32,059 nt of DNA from Muribaculaceae bacterium (GCA_023665935.1 JAMPCZ010000013.1:1-32059); one strand, 5' to 3'; counted from the first letter of the stretch, positions 1 to 9,557 are shown. Made by a program: numbers and translations. The notes: generated from the sequence alone by a model not told the origin.

Positions 1-1480
1 AGAAGAAAATAATATCAAAACCGGTTACAAGAGTTGTTGTAGGGTAGAATTTTTTATAATCATCGGTTTCGGCATTCGGGAATCCCATTGTGCTGAACGG
101 CCACAAACCTGAGGAGAACCAAGTATCAAGACAATCAGATTCTTGTACGTAATTTTCAGGATCCGGATTTTCTTTTGCTACAACCATTTCGCCTGTAACC
201 TTATGGTAATAAGCTGGAATTTGATGTCCCCACCAAATTTGACGGGAAATACACCAATCGCGGATGTTTTCCATCCAGCCCAAATAATTCTTTTCCCAAC
301 GCTCAGGAATGAATTTAATTCTACCGTTTTTAACCGCCTTAATTGCTTCTTCTGCAAGAGGTTTCATTTTTACAAACCATTGTTCTGAAAGCAGCGGTTC
401 AATAGTTGTTCCGCAGCGTTGGCATTTACCGACATTGTGCTCGTGGTCTTTAACTCTTAAAAGAGAATGATTATCTTCAAGCATTTTCACAATTTGCTTA
501 CGAGCTTCGTAACGGTCAAGTCCGTGTAAATTAGAAGGAACTTCGCCGCAAGACTTCATACAGCCTTTTTCGTCAATTACCCAAATCGGGCTGAAATTAT
601 GACGTTTTCCAACTTCAAAATCGTTAGGGTCGTGCGCCGGAGTAATTTTTACTGCACCTGTACCAAAAGATTTATCTACGTATTCATCGGCAATGATAGG
701 AATTTCTCTGCCGGTTAACGGAATTACAACGGTTTTACCGATAAGTTCAGAATATTTATGATCAGACGGGTGAACAGCTATTGCAACATCACCGAAAATA
801 GTTTCAGGACGGGTAGTTGCAACAATAATCGCACCTGATTCACCTTTCAGCGGATAAGAAATTTCCCACAAATGACCTTGTTCTGTTTCATATTCGGTTT
901 CAACATCAGAAATCGCAGACTGACATCTCGGACACCAGTTAACAATATAAGCACCTTTGTAAATCAAGCCTTTGTTGTATAAAGTTACAAAAACTTCCTT
1001 AACCGCTTCTGAGCAGCCTTCGTCAAAAGTAAATCTTTCTCTTGAACGGTCAAATGAGGCACCTAAACGTTTCATTTGGTCAAGAATTGCACCTTTGTGC
1101 TTGTTTGTCCATTCCCAGGTCTTTTCCAGGAATTTTTCTCTGCCTAAATCGTGACGAGTTAACCCTTCTTTTGCTAATTGTTTTTCTACAACGTTTTGAG
1201 TTGCCAAACCTGCGTGATCCGTACCCGGAACCCATAATGTTTCATATCCGCTCATCCGATGATATCTGACAAGAATATCCTGCAAGGTTTCATCCAAAGC
1301 ATGCCCCATATGCAGCACACCCGTAACATTCGGCGGCGGAATAACTATAGAATAAGGTTTTTTAGGCGATTTTGCATCAGCCTTAAAGAACTCATTTTCT
1401 TCCCAAAATTTGTAAATACTTTCTTCAGTTTCCGCAGCATTATAAACTGTAGGTAAATCTTCAATCTTAGTTACTGACAT
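1..1480 (-). CDS. valS: Valyl-tRNA synthetase, N-terminal part (cut by window edge)
   Basis: Class I aminoacyl-tRNA synthetase that charges tRNA-Val in the cytoplasm. I translated this open frame by hand from the minus strand; it runs off the left edge, so about 493 N-terminal residues are present out of a usual 870-900. The HIGH signature is seen as [13 protein letters not shown] (HMGH at residues 57-60). Further on come [10 protein letters not shown], the editing-domain motif [10 protein letters not shown], and [14 protein letters not shown] followed by [14 protein letters not shown], all typical of ValRS rather than IleRS or LeuRS. The KMSKS loop and the C-terminal arm lie outside the window. 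The start is set by GAGG nine bases before the ATG. It is transcribed divergently from the prepilin/S74 gene at 1637. Confidence 0.96.
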   Translation of the reverse strand, partial: MSVTKIEDLPTVYNAAETEESIYKFWEENEFFKADAKSPKKPYSIVIPPPNVTGVLHMGHALDETLQDILVRYHRMSGYETLWVPGTDHAGLATQNVVEKQLAKEGLTRHDLGREKFLEKTWEWTNKHKGAILDQMKRLGASFDRSRERFTFDEGCSEAVKEVFVTLYNKGLIYKGAYIVNWCPRCQSAISDVETEYETEQGHLWEISYPLKGESGAIIVATTRPETIFGDVAIAVHPSDHKYSELIGKTVVIPLTGREIPIIADEYVDKSFGTGAVKITPAHDPNDFEVGKRHNFSPIWVIDEKGCMKSCGEVPSNLHGLDRYEARKQIVKMLEDNHSLLRVKDHEHNVGKCQRCGTTIEPLLSEQWFVKMKPLAEEAIKAVKNGRIKFIPERWEKNYLGWMENIRDWCISRQIWWGHQIPAYYHKVTGEMVVAKENPDPENYVQESDCLDTWFSSGLWPFSTMGFPNAETDDYKKFYPTTTLVTGFDIIFF

Positions 1481-1569
1481 TTCTGTTATCCTCATAATCT
1501 AAACTATATAACAAAAGAATAACACAAAAATTTTACACATATCAGTAATGTTACAAAAAATATCTGTTA

Positions 1570-1598
1570 TTGAAAATGAAAGCAAAATATGATATAAT
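1570..1598 (+). promoter_or_regulatory. Sigma-70 type promoter with extended -10
   Basis: TTGAAA at 1570-1575, a 17-bp spacer, and TATAAT at 1593-1598 preceded by TGA (extended -10). It precedes the ATG at 1637 by 38 bp. The same arrangement (TTGAAA, 17 bp, TGn-TATAAT) stands before the related operon at 9496. Confidence 0.75.
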
Positions 1599-1636
1599 TG
1601 GAGAATAGAGATAGCCTATCTTGATGGAGTCTGAGT

Positions 1637-3433
1637 ATGAGGATTATAAATAAGTTACGCGGGTATTCCCTGGCGGAAATCATGACGGTATTATTGGTTT
1701 TAACCGTAATGCTTGCCGGTTTTGCACCTTTATTGACAAAAAGAAGAGTGACGGCAAAAAATACAGATGCCCCTTGGGATTTTTTAGACAGACACGCAAC
1801 ATATTCTGCAACAACAAACCCTAAAAGCCATTCCGACAGAAACCAAATGTTCTTTGGACTGACTCCGTCAACCGGGGATGACGTTGCGGATATATATAAA
1901 CCCCTTGCAAAGCTTGTAATCCGTTCAGGTCCTGTTACTGGAAACAAAGTTCAAAGACAAATTCAATTCCGTTACGGGTTACAAACTCCGACAAACAGAA
2001 CAACCGATAGCGGAAGTTTTGCCGGAACATGGCTTATGGATAACAACAAAAACAACCTCTTGGGTGGCACATACGGCTCTATCAATCTCAGCATAGGTTC
2101 AGCAAGCCGAAATACAGCTATCGGATACGACTCACTCTCAAGTATATCAACAGCAAGCGGTAATACCGCCGTTGGTTACCGAGCATTAAACGGAGTTTCA
2201 ACAACAAGAAACAACACCTCAATTGGTGCTTATGCAGGTCAAACCACAACAGGAGAACAGAATGTCTACGTAGGATACGGAGCGGGAAGTTCAAACAGAG
2301 GTTCAAAAAACGTAATTGTAGGCTACAAAGCAGGAAGCGGCAGCGGCTCAGCATACAACAATACTTATATCGGAGCATATGCAGGTCAAAACTCCGAAAA
2401 CTCATATAACAATGTTGCGGTTGGAGTCAATGCACTGCAAAAAATCACCTCAGGTCATGACAACATCGCCTTGGGTTACGGTGCGTTATCCAATCTTCAA
2501 ACAGGTTCTAATAACGTAGCTGTAGGTTACAACGCATGTAAAAATGTTACAGGCTCAAACAAAACTTGTATAGGCGCAAACTCAGGTCCGGGTCCGCGAG
2601 ATAGCGATTGTTCAACACCAACAAATAGTTTTGATAAAAAAAGATGTGACTCGAGAACGCAATTACAACGAGGCATCGGCAACTTTATAAGCCCTGCATC
2701 TGATTCTGTACAAAGAACCTACATTGGCGGAATACCTTACAACTTCGGCGGAGATGCGGTTTTAGAAATCCACAACCCTGCAGCCGGGATCTCTGATAGA
2801 AACGGTATCAGAAAATTTATCAACGACAATATTTCTAAAGCCCCTGCGGCAAACACTACAACTGTTATTAACGGAAATTTAATTGTCAGAGGTAAAACAT
2901 TCTTCACCTCAGGCTCAAATTTATATTATATGCACGAACTGACATCAGCAGGACATCTGTTCGGCTCTACATCCAGCGATAAATGTGCAGCAAACGTTAC
3001 CACCTACAGTTTAACAGGCACCAGCTGCAGCAATGTATTTTCACCGTTAAAAACATCTGACAGAAGACTTAAAAATGTAGGACTAAAAAACAACTCAGGA
3101 TTGGATAAATTATCTCAGCTAAAGGTTTATAACTATACATTCAAAAACGATCCGGACAAAACACCTCAAGTCGGGGTTATAGCGCAGGATTTACAAAAAG
3201 TCTTCCCGAATTCCGTTTACGAGGATAAAAGCGGATTCCTGAAAATTAAATGGGATGAAATGTTATTTGCGACAATCAATGCGGTAAAAGAATTGGATCA
3301 AAAAATTGTTTCACTGGTAAAAAGAACCTTCAAAATTGAATCCCAGCTTGCAAAACTTGAAAAAGAAAATGTGCTGCTAAAATCGCAGGTAGACAAACTT
3401 TCAAACAAAGTTAACAAACTAAAAGCTCAGTAG
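1637..3433 (+). CDS. Prepilin-type N-terminus + YadA-like head repeats + peptidase S74 surface protein
   Basis: 598 residues. The N-terminus has a short basic leader, then G-YSLAE and a hydrophobic helix (about residues 9-30), the class III signal cut by prepilin peptidase; this predicts export and anchoring through a type IV pilus or type II secretion machine. Residues about 158-315 hold nine or so head repeats of the form NTAVGYxAL / NNVAVGYNA, like the left-handed beta-roll of YadA-type trimeric adhesins. The C-terminus has TSDRRLKN and PQVGVIAQDLQKVFPNSV, the peptidase S74 intramolecular chaperone of phage tailspikes, with candidate self-cleavage Ser474. A Lys/Leu-rich coiled coil closes the protein (about 550-598). 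GGAG seven bases before the ATG sets the start. Two related proteins lie at 5049-9496. Self-cleavage and trimer formation are inferred from the S74 and YadA families. The ligand is unknown. Confidence 0.88.
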   Translation: MRIINKLRGYSLAEIMTVLLVLTVMLAGFAPLLTKRRVTAKNTDAPWDFLDRHATYSATTNPKSHSDRNQMFFGLTPSTGDDVADIYKPLAKLVIRSGPVTGNKVQRQIQFRYGLQTPTNRTTDSGSFAGTWLMDNNKNNLLGGTYGSINLSIGSASRNTAIGYDSLSSISTASGNTAVGYRALNGVSTTRNNTSIGAYAGQTTTGEQNVYVGYGAGSSNRGSKNVIVGYKAGSGSGSAYNNTYIGAYAGQNSENSYNNVAVGVNALQKITSGHDNIALGYGALSNLQTGSNNVAVGYNACKNVTGSNKTCIGANSGPGPRDSDCSTPTNSFDKKRCDSRTQLQRGIGNFISPASDSVQRTYIGGIPYNFGGDAVLEIHNPAAGISDRNGIRKFINDNISKAPAANTTTVINGNLIVRGKTFFTSGSNLYYMHELTSAGHLFGSTSSDKCAANVTTYSLTGTSCSNVFSPLKTSDRRLKNVGLKNNSGLDKLSQLKVYNYTFKNDPDKTPQVGVIAQDLQKVFPNSVYEDKSGFLKIKWDEMLFATINAVKELDQKIVSLVKRTFKIESQLAKLEKENVLLKSQVDKLSNKVNKLKAQ

Positions 3434-3449
3434 AATTATTGAAATAATA

Positions 3450-3489
3450 AAAAAAGGAGCGGGAAGCAAATGCTTCCCGCTCCTTTTTT
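3450..3489 (+). terminator. Rho-independent terminator
   Basis: A 19-bp perfect stem (3450-3468 with 3471-3489) around a 2-base gap, GC-rich in its inner half, ends in a run of T. It closes the S74 gene just upstream. The A-run on the 5' side makes it potentially bidirectional. Confidence 0.92.
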
Positions 3490-3550
3490 ATTAACTTTTA
3501 TTACCGCAAAATTTGATTAATAAAAGCATTTGAATTACACTATTTATCAA

Positions 3551-3600
3551 AATGGAGTGCCGGGTTGGAATTAAAAAACTTACCGGCGGTGAAAATAAAT
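3551..3600 (+). promoter_or_regulatory. Leader hairpin before metK, possible cis-regulator
   Basis: GCCGG at 3559-3563 pairs with CCGGC at 3583-3587 around a 19-base A-rich loop, directly before the ribosome binding site of metK. The position would suit a leader regulator. I could not match it to the SAM-I, SAM-II, SAM-III (SMK) or SAM-VI consensus, so the role is unproven. Confidence 0.3.
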
Positions 3601-3615
3601 TAAGGAGAAAAAGAA

Positions 3616-4887
3616 ATGACACCTAAAAAATTTTTGTTCACTTCTGAATCAGTAACAGAAGGACACCCCGACAAGGTTTGCGACCAAATTTCGGACGCAA
3701 TTTTGGATGAATTTTTAACAAAAGACAGACAATCAAGGGTTGCTGCAGAAACAACTGTAACAACAGGAATGGCACTTGTTTGCGGTGAAATCACTGCAGA
3801 CTGCTATGTTGATATCCCGCAAGTTGTTAGAAATACTATTAAAAATATCGGTTACATCGGTTCAAATGCCGGCGGATTTGATGCTGACACCTGCGCTGTA
3901 TTAACAAGTATTGACGAACAGTCAACAGATATTGGAAACGGAGTTAACAAAGCTCTTGAAACCAGGAGCGAAAACGCTGATACATCAAGCGTTGAAACCG
4001 AAGAAATCGGTGCCGGCGACCAAGGTATAATGTTTGGTTATGCTTGTAACGAAACACCTGAACTTATGCCGCTGCCAATCAGCCTTGCACATAAACTTTC
4101 TTACAGATTAGCTCAAGTAAGAAAACAAGGTTTGGTTAACTATTTAAGGCCGGACGGAAAATCTCAGGTTACTGTTGAATACGTTGACGGAAAACCTGCC
4201 AGAATCCACACTGTGCTCTTATCTACTCAACATAATCCGACTATCAATGGCGAAAGCGATAACCAAAAAGTTCAAGATATTATCAAACACGATTTGAAAA
4301 AATTGGTTATTGATTACGTTTTTGAAAACGAAGAAATCGGATTAGATGAAAACACAATCATTCTGATAAATCCGTCAGGAAGATTTGTAATCGGCGGACC
4401 TCAAGGCGATTCAGGTCTGACAGGAAGAAAAATCATCGTTGATACATACGGCGGTTACTCAAGACACGGCGGCGGCGCTTTCTCCGGAAAAGATCCTACA
4501 AAAGTGGACAGATCAGCAGCTTATGCTTCACGTTATGTTGCCAAAAACATAGTAGCAGCAGGCTTGGCTGAAAAATGCGAAATCGAATTAGCTTACGCTA
4601 TTGGTGTTGCAGAACCTCTATCAATTATGGTTGACTCTTTCGGTACAGGTAAAATATCTGATGATGAAATCTCATCACTTGTTTACAAAAACTTTGACCT
4701 TAGACCGGCTGCAATTATTAATAAATTTGATTTAAGAAACTTACCTGCTAAAAACGGCGGTAAATTCTATCAATTACTTGCTGCATACGGACATATGGGT
4801 CGTACAGATATTAACGTACCTTGGGAAGCTACAGACAAAGCTGAAATGTTAAAATCTCAAGCTTTATCTTTGACTTCTTGCGTGTAA
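3616..4887 (+). CDS. metK: S-adenosylmethionine synthetase
   Basis: Makes S-adenosylmethionine from methionine and ATP; a cytosolic tetramer in the well-studied homologues. The N-terminus has [20 protein letters not shown]. The ATP-binding [12 protein letters not shown] follows near residue 135, and the phosphate-binding [19 protein letters not shown] in the C-terminal half. All three are diagnostic. At 423 residues it is some 25-40 longer than many MetK proteins (about 384-400). The start has AAGGAG upstream with good spacing. It is monocistronic here, between two S74 loci, and closed by strong terminators. The window also holds a SAM-clan riboswitch (22920-23054), but that one lies in the mobile element and not before this gene. 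Confidence 0.97.
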   Translation: MTPKKFLFTSESVTEGHPDKVCDQISDAILDEFLTKDRQSRVAAETTVTTGMALVCGEITADCYVDIPQVVRNTIKNIGYIGSNAGGFDADTCAVLTSIDEQSTDIGNGVNKALETRSENADTSSVETEEIGAGDQGIMFGYACNETPELMPLPISLAHKLSYRLAQVRKQGLVNYLRPDGKSQVTVEYVDGKPARIHTVLLSTQHNPTINGESDNQKVQDIIKHDLKKLVIDYVFENEEIGLDENTIILINPSGRFVIGGPQGDSGLTGRKIIVDTYGGYSRHGGGAFSGKDPTKVDRSAAYASRYVAKNIVAAGLAEKCEIELAYAIGVAEPLSIMVDSFGTGKISDDEISSLVYKNFDLRPAAIINKFDLRNLPAKNGGKFYQLLAAYGHMGRTDINVPWEATDKAEMLKSQALSLTSCV

Positions 4888-4917
4888 GTAGTTTATAAAG
4901 AACCTTGAAAAGACATT

Positions 4918-4981
4918 AAAAAACGACCTGAATTGTGTCATCTGAACTCGTTTCAGAATCTTACGATTCGGGTCGTTTTTT
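4918..4981. terminator. Bidirectional terminator with CTGAAC repeat in its head
   Basis: A 16-bp stem (4918-4933 with 4966-4981) has A-run and T-run ends. Its apical part carries a smaller hairpin, TCTGAA-(CTCGT)-TTCAGA. It serves metK on the plus strand and can act for the convergent S74 gene. Confidence 0.85.
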
Positions 4982-4995
4982 AACAATTTCGAAAT

Positions 4996-5036
4996 AAAAC
5001 GATAGCTTGTCACCTGAACTCATTTCCTATCGTTTT
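4996..5036. terminator. Second terminator hairpin with a related loop
   Basis: AAAACGATAG (4996-5005) pairs with CTATCGTTTT (5027-5036). The loop has TGTCACCTGAACTCATTTC, nearly the same as TGTCATCTGAACTCGTTTC in the preceding terminator. It lies 13 bases from the stop of the convergent gene at 5049. Confidence 0.75.
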
Positions 5037-5048
5037 TTCAATATTGAT

Positions 5049-7433
5049 TTAATGCTTTTTAGTTTCTAAAACCGTCAACTCGGCTTCCAGTTTATCCAGC
5101 TTAGCATTCAGTTCCTGATTATCTTTTTTCAATGCCGCTACGCGAGATTTGTAATCACCGATATTTGAAGCAAGTTTTTCAATACGAGAATTCAAATCTT
5201 TAACCGAATTTATAACCGCATATAACATTTCATCCCAACGGATTTGGTAGTAACCGTTTTCATCTTTAGTTACCGCATTAGGGAAAACTCGTTTCAAATC
5301 TTGTGCCATAACACCAACTTGAGGAGTCTTGTTCGCATCATTTATAAATGTAAAGTTATAAATACTTAAACGTTTCAATTCAGGCAAACCTGCGGTAAAC
5401 TTTTCGCCAATATTTTTCAAACGGGCATCGGAAGTTTTCACTCCCCCTTTACCCACTCTTTCTTCAGAAGCACCATCTGTCAAATTCGGACAGCATGAAG
5501 AATAAAGATAAACATCTTTACCAAAATATCTTTCATGAGCTTTTTTATCAGAACCTCTCAAGTGTGCTAACGGAAAATCCGTACCCAACGCTGCGTGTGA
5601 ACCTCTTTCTACTCCTGCAGATTTATTACCCAGATAATAATCAAAGCTATTTTTTGAATTCTTAGCTTTCCACTCAGAATTACGCTCCAATTGGACAGTT
5701 CCTTCCGTTGCTTGATCTTTATATGAAAAACCCATCGGATGATTTTGGTACACATCAGTTTCTTTTCCTCCGGCGCAGATTGAACCGTCACCGTCACCAT
5801 CGTCGCCATTAGTTATCCATCCGGTAGAAGGGCTCAACCAGTCATATGAAGTACTGCAGCCTTTTACAGATGATCCAATCCAAGTGGTATAATTAGTATT
5901 ATAACTGGTCGTATCTGAGGTACCGCCAATAGTACAAATACAATTCTGTCTTAAATCATCATAATCGTGTAACTGACATCTTCTACGATTACATCTTGCA
6001 AATGATCTATTTTCACGCCTTGCTCCGTCAAAACCCATAAAGCCGTTTGCTGTACCGGTGCTAAGCAAACGATACGCAACCAAACCTTTAGGCAAATATT
6101 TCGGATTTGCCTGATATGTAGAATAGTCAAACGTTGCAGGACGCCAAATAACAGTTTCAAAATAAGACTGTCCGCGCACAATCAAATTACCGTTGATAAC
6201 AACAGAGGAATACCCCAATCCTTGAATTGGCAAAGTATTATAAGAAGTATCTTTTTTATTAATATTGTGAACTTCTAAAACCGCCCCCGGACCTTTACCT
6301 GTATCCAAACTTGAACTGCTGCCGACAACAGAGTTTCTAGGCAGCGAACCTATGAATACTCTTTCATATTCATTGCTGCCGGTGCTTTCATAAAGTCTTT
6401 TATCAGGATAATAATCTACCAAATTCTTACTATCCTTTTGAGTCATTGAACCTGAGAAAGCTCCGACGAAAGTTTTATAAGAACCGTCAGTCATAAAATC
6501 GCCGGCATTATATCCCACAGCAGTGTTATAAGAACCGGTAGAAAGGTTTTTAAAAGTCGAACCGCCGATTGATGTATTATAATAACCCGTAGTAAGAGAG
6601 TTTAATGCACCATACCCCACAGCCGTGTTACCATAACCGGTTGTAATATTATCAGAATAACCACCAACCAACGTATTATAAGAAGCCTTATTAAAATCTT
6701 TGTAAGGAGCAGTCTCCGCCTCAGAATCAAGAACAACCGGGGTTCCGATTATAGTATTATACTCACCCCTTGTGACTTGATACCCTGCACGAGGACCAAC
6801 AAACGTATTACCAATTTTACCGCTCTCAAGATTATATCCTGCAACGAAGCCGACAGCAGTATTAGCCTTACCCGTTGTAATATTCGACAGTGCAGAATAA
6901 CCAATTGCGGTATTATCCTGACCTGAAGTTAATGCAGTTAAAGCTCCACGACCAAACGCCGTATTGCGCCGGGCATTTGTCGAACCTGATTCGGAATCAT
7001 CAGTTTTGACAGAAAAATAATTACCGCCGACCAACATATTGCCACGCCCTGCAAACAAAGTACCTAACAAATCACCATTAGCCGAATTTCCGGCTCTAAA
7101 CTGCATTTGCCCCTGAGTATTACCGTTTTTTAATTCGTTTGCTGAACGAATAACAAGTTTTGAATATAAATTACTTGACCCCGTTGCAACATCCAAAGCT
7201 TTCTTTGCCGGCACACCTATGAATGCTTGAGCAGTGTAGCTTTTATTTGATACATCAAAGTACGCATCATTTGAATCATCCGATTGAACGTAAGTCCAAA
7301 CATCATCAAAAGATACATTGCGCTCTCTTTTTGTCATAATAGGTGCAAATGCCGCCATCAACACAGCAAGCGTCAGCATCAATATCATAACTTCCGCCAA
7401 TGTAAAAGCTTTATATTTATTTATATATTTCAT
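5049..7433 (-). CDS. Prepilin-type N-terminus + head repeats + peptidase S74 surface protein (operon gene 2)
   Basis: 794 residues from the preferred start. The frame opens earlier at 7451, but GGAG lies inside that extension, nine bases before the ATG at 7433, as in the paralogue at 1637; the longer form would add six residues. The N-terminus reads KYKA-FTLAEV and then a hydrophobic helix. Alanine, not glycine, stands at -1 of the prepilin site. Head repeats (NTAIGYSAL, NTAVGYGAL, NTSIGGSTF) span roughly residues 157-320. An Asp/Gly-rich central part with several Cys follows. The S74 domain is marked by KTSDARLKN (Ser668) and PQVGVMAQDLKRVFPNAV, and the last 55 residues form a coiled coil. 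It overlaps or abuts the gene at 7451 (TAATG), so the two are cotranscribed and probably translationally coupled. Likely secreted or surface-anchored. Confidence 0.87.
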   Translation of the reverse strand: MKYINKYKAFTLAEVMILMLTLAVLMAAFAPIMTKRERNVSFDDVWTYVQSDDSNDAYFDVSNKSYTAQAFIGVPAKKALDVATGSSNLYSKLVIRSANELKNGNTQGQMQFRAGNSANGDLLGTLFAGRGNMLVGGNYFSVKTDDSESGSTNARRNTAFGRGALTALTSGQDNTAIGYSALSNITTGKANTAVGFVAGYNLESGKIGNTFVGPRAGYQVTRGEYNTIIGTPVVLDSEAETAPYKDFNKASYNTLVGGYSDNITTGYGNTAVGYGALNSLTTGYYNTSIGGSTFKNLSTGSYNTAVGYNAGDFMTDGSYKTFVGAFSGSMTQKDSKNLVDYYPDKRLYESTGSNEYERVFIGSLPRNSVVGSSSSLDTGKGPGAVLEVHNINKKDTSYNTLPIQGLGYSSVVINGNLIVRGQSYFETVIWRPATFDYSTYQANPKYLPKGLVAYRLLSTGTANGFMGFDGARRENRSFARCNRRRCQLHDYDDLRQNCICTIGGTSDTTSYNTNYTTWIGSSVKGCSTSYDWLSPSTGWITNGDDGDGDGSICAGGKETDVYQNHPMGFSYKDQATEGTVQLERNSEWKAKNSKNSFDYYLGNKSAGVERGSHAALGTDFPLAHLRGSDKKAHERYFGKDVYLYSSCCPNLTDGASEERVGKGGVKTSDARLKNIGEKFTAGLPELKRLSIYNFTFINDANKTPQVGVMAQDLKRVFPNAVTKDENGYYQIRWDEMLYAVINSVKDLNSRIEKLASNIGDYKSRVAALKKDNQELNAKLDKLEAELTVLETKKH

Positions 7434-7450
7434 ACTTGAGTACTCCATCA

Positions 7451-9496
7451 TTACTTATCAAGCTCATCCGCCCTTTTATTCAAAGAGTCAATTCTTTTTT
7501 GTATAGATTTATGCGATTTAGAAAGCTTTGTAGTATCACCTTCCAAAGATGTCACATCCTCAGCCAGTGCGGTTAATTTACTATTCAAAGCTTTTATTGA
7601 ATTGATTGTTACATAGAAAATCTCATCATTTCTGATTTGTAAAAATCCTTTACCGTCTGTAGAAACAGAATTCGGAAGATATTTTTCCAAATCCTGAGCT
7701 ATTACACCAACTTGAGGGGTGTTGTTTTTATCAGCCTTATATGAGAAATTATAAGGCATTATCAATAACAATTTTTCAATTGCATCAGTATTTTCGGAAA
7801 TATTTTCTTTCAATCGGATATCTGAGAATAAATCAGGACATGCACCTTTACTGCCCGCATAATAAATAGATGCACTATCCTTATAAGAAGCATCCGGATA
7901 ATTTTCATTCGCAGCTGCATGACACGTAGGAGAAATTCCAGGATTCTTACCCGCAGAATCAGCACCAAAGTAATAATTCATTGCGGAAAAAGACAACGGA
8001 TCCCTTGCCCTGTCATAACCTTTACCGCCGAAAGTTGAACCGATAAGTCCGCCTGTAGTACCACCCCAAAGTGTAGCATAAGCAAGAGCTAATGCTGTTG
8101 TTGCCCCCATAGAAATAAATCCGCCTACAGTAGCCGCAATACCAATGAGAGCTCCGATAATACCCTTCCAAGGGCTGCAGGATGAAGAGTGCCAGTGTCT
8201 GCGGTGGAACCATTTTGTACAACATTCGTCACGCCCTTTTTCTGTTCCGTTTTTTCTGTCCGTAACAACAGAAGCTGAATGTGTACTTAATTTTCCGTCT
8301 TTATTAATAAAATATGTATTACCTCTGACAACAAGGTTTGAATTCATTACAACAGTAGGACCCAAGTTTGTTGCGGTACGGGAAGAACCTGAGCCGGTTG
8401 AAGAAAAGTTGTGAACCTCAAGCACAGAACGTCCGCCAAACCCGTTTGGGAAACCTCCAAGATAAATATGTTCGCCTTTTGTATCAAAATCCTTAGTTCC
8501 GCCTGCAGATAAACTGGTATCACTACCGTGAGAACCGCTGCTTGCCGCTCCTGAATAATAACCGATACATGTACTAAAATGTTCATCAGATAAAGCCGAT
8601 GATTTTACGGAAGAACATGAACCTTTACCCAAAGCCGTTAAGTTGCGTTGAGTATTAGCACCGCCAACATAGGCATCCTGCCCGATAATTGTATTATTTT
8701 GTGAATTTTTGGTTGCATATATTGAACCTAAGATTACGTTATCACTTGACCTGTCTTCAAACCAAACAGATGCGGTGTTAAATCCGGCAAGAACATTTCT
8801 TGACCCTGATGAACTTTCAGAGTTTAACACATTCGCACCCAGCCCGACATTATCCTTCAATACCCCTTTTAGAGAAGATCTGCCGGTATTCGCACCAACA
8901 AAAGTATTATTACCTCCACTTGAAGGATCATATAAGTATTGAGCTGAATTTACACCAACAGCTACATTATGATAAGCTCCAGGGGAACCTGACAATGCTC
9001 GCATACCTACAGCAACATTTTGCGTCGAACCTGATTGCGACTTAAAAACTTCCGCACCTGCAATCGTATTATAAGAACCTAATGAACCACTCGTTGCAGT
9101 TGCACTTTTTATATTTCGATTGTTATCCATGTTGAATGAACCGGTATAAAGCCCGTCACCGTCCCCGTAGCGAAACTGAATCATATCCTGACCGTTAACG
9201 GCTTTTATAACCGTTTTCGACTGATTTTTTTCTGCGACAGGGAGATTCTTAATACTCGCAGGATCCAACCCGAAATACGCAACAGATGACAATTTTGGAG
9301 ATTCTGAATCATAATACGCATCATGCTGATTTCCGTCTGTATACTTCCAAACCGAATCCGTAGTCGGTCCGCTGCCGTTAAAACGCTTTGTCGCAATCGG
9401 TGCCATAGCCGCAAATAAAACGGCGACAATTACCAAAACAATCAGCAATTCAGTAAGAGAAAAAGCTCTTTTCGCTATATTAAAATTCATCCTCAT
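7451..9496 (-). CDS. Prepilin-type N-terminus + head repeats + peptidase S74 surface protein with glycine-rich hydrophobic insert (operon gene 1)
   Basis: 681 residues from the ATG at 9496, five bases after GGAG; a TTG three bases earlier would add one residue. KRA-FSLTELLIVLVIV is a clear prepilin signal with Ala at -1. Head repeats (NVAVGMRALSG, NVAVGVNSA, NTFVGANTG, NVGLGANVL) fill about residues 140-320. The C-terminus has FSDIRLKEN (Ser558) and PQVGVIAQDLEKYLPNSV of the S74 family, then a coiled coil (about 635-681). It is unlike its relatives in one way: before S74, at about 444-489, lies a Gly/Ala-rich hydrophobic stretch long enough for two membrane helices, just after a His/Cys-rich patch (CCTKWFHRRHWHSSSC). 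It is the first gene of an operon with 5049-7433. Confidence 0.87.
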   Translation of the reverse strand: MRMNFNIAKRAFSLTELLIVLVIVAVLFAAMAPIATKRFNGSGPTTDSVWKYTDGNQHDAYYDSESPKLSSVAYFGLDPASIKNLPVAEKNQSKTVIKAVNGQDMIQFRYGDGDGLYTGSFNMDNNRNIKSATATSGSLGSYNTIAGAEVFKSQSGSTQNVAVGMRALSGSPGAYHNVAVGVNSAQYLYDPSSGGNNTFVGANTGRSSLKGVLKDNVGLGANVLNSESSSGSRNVLAGFNTASVWFEDRSSDNVILGSIYATKNSQNNTIIGQDAYVGGANTQRNLTALGKGSCSSVKSSALSDEHFSTCIGYYSGAASSGSHGSDTSLSAGGTKDFDTKGEHIYLGGFPNGFGGRSVLEVHNFSSTGSGSSRTATNLGPTVVMNSNLVVRGNTYFINKDGKLSTHSASVVTDRKNGTEKGRDECCTKWFHRRHWHSSSCSPWKGIIGALIGIAATVGGFISMGATTALALAYATLWGGTTGGLIGSTFGGKGYDRARDPLSFSAMNYYFGADSAGKNPGISPTCHAAANENYPDASYKDSASIYYAGSKGACPDLFSDIRLKENISENTDAIEKLLLIMPYNFSYKADKNNTPQVGVIAQDLEKYLPNSVSTDGKGFLQIRNDEIFYVTINSIKALNSKLTALAEDVTSLEGDTTKLSKSHKSIQKRIDSLNKRADELDK

Positions 9497-9528
9497 CAAA
9501 ACTCCAAATACTCTGTATTAGTAATTAA

Positions 9529-9557
9529 ATTATACCACAATCAGCCTCTCATTTCAA
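9529..9557 (-). promoter_or_regulatory. Sigma-70 type promoter of the S74 operon
   Basis: On the minus strand: TTGAAA (9557-9552), a 17-bp spacer, then TGG-TATAAT (hexamer 9534-9529). The start codon is 32 bases downstream. The layout and the -35 and -10 hexamers match the promoter at 1570-1598. Confidence 0.75.

Noticed and set aside
143-1456. Plus-strand open frames of 60-81 codons
   Set aside because: They lie antisense to valS, whose minus-strand frame is clearly conserved.
1567-1947. Minus-strand frame of 126 codons
   Set aside because: It is antisense to the prepilin/S74 gene and its promoter and has no recognisable protein features.
3551-3600. SAM riboswitch before metK
   Set aside because: None of the conserved SAM-I, SAM-II, SMK or SAM-VI core sequences is present. 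Only a hairpin can be supported.
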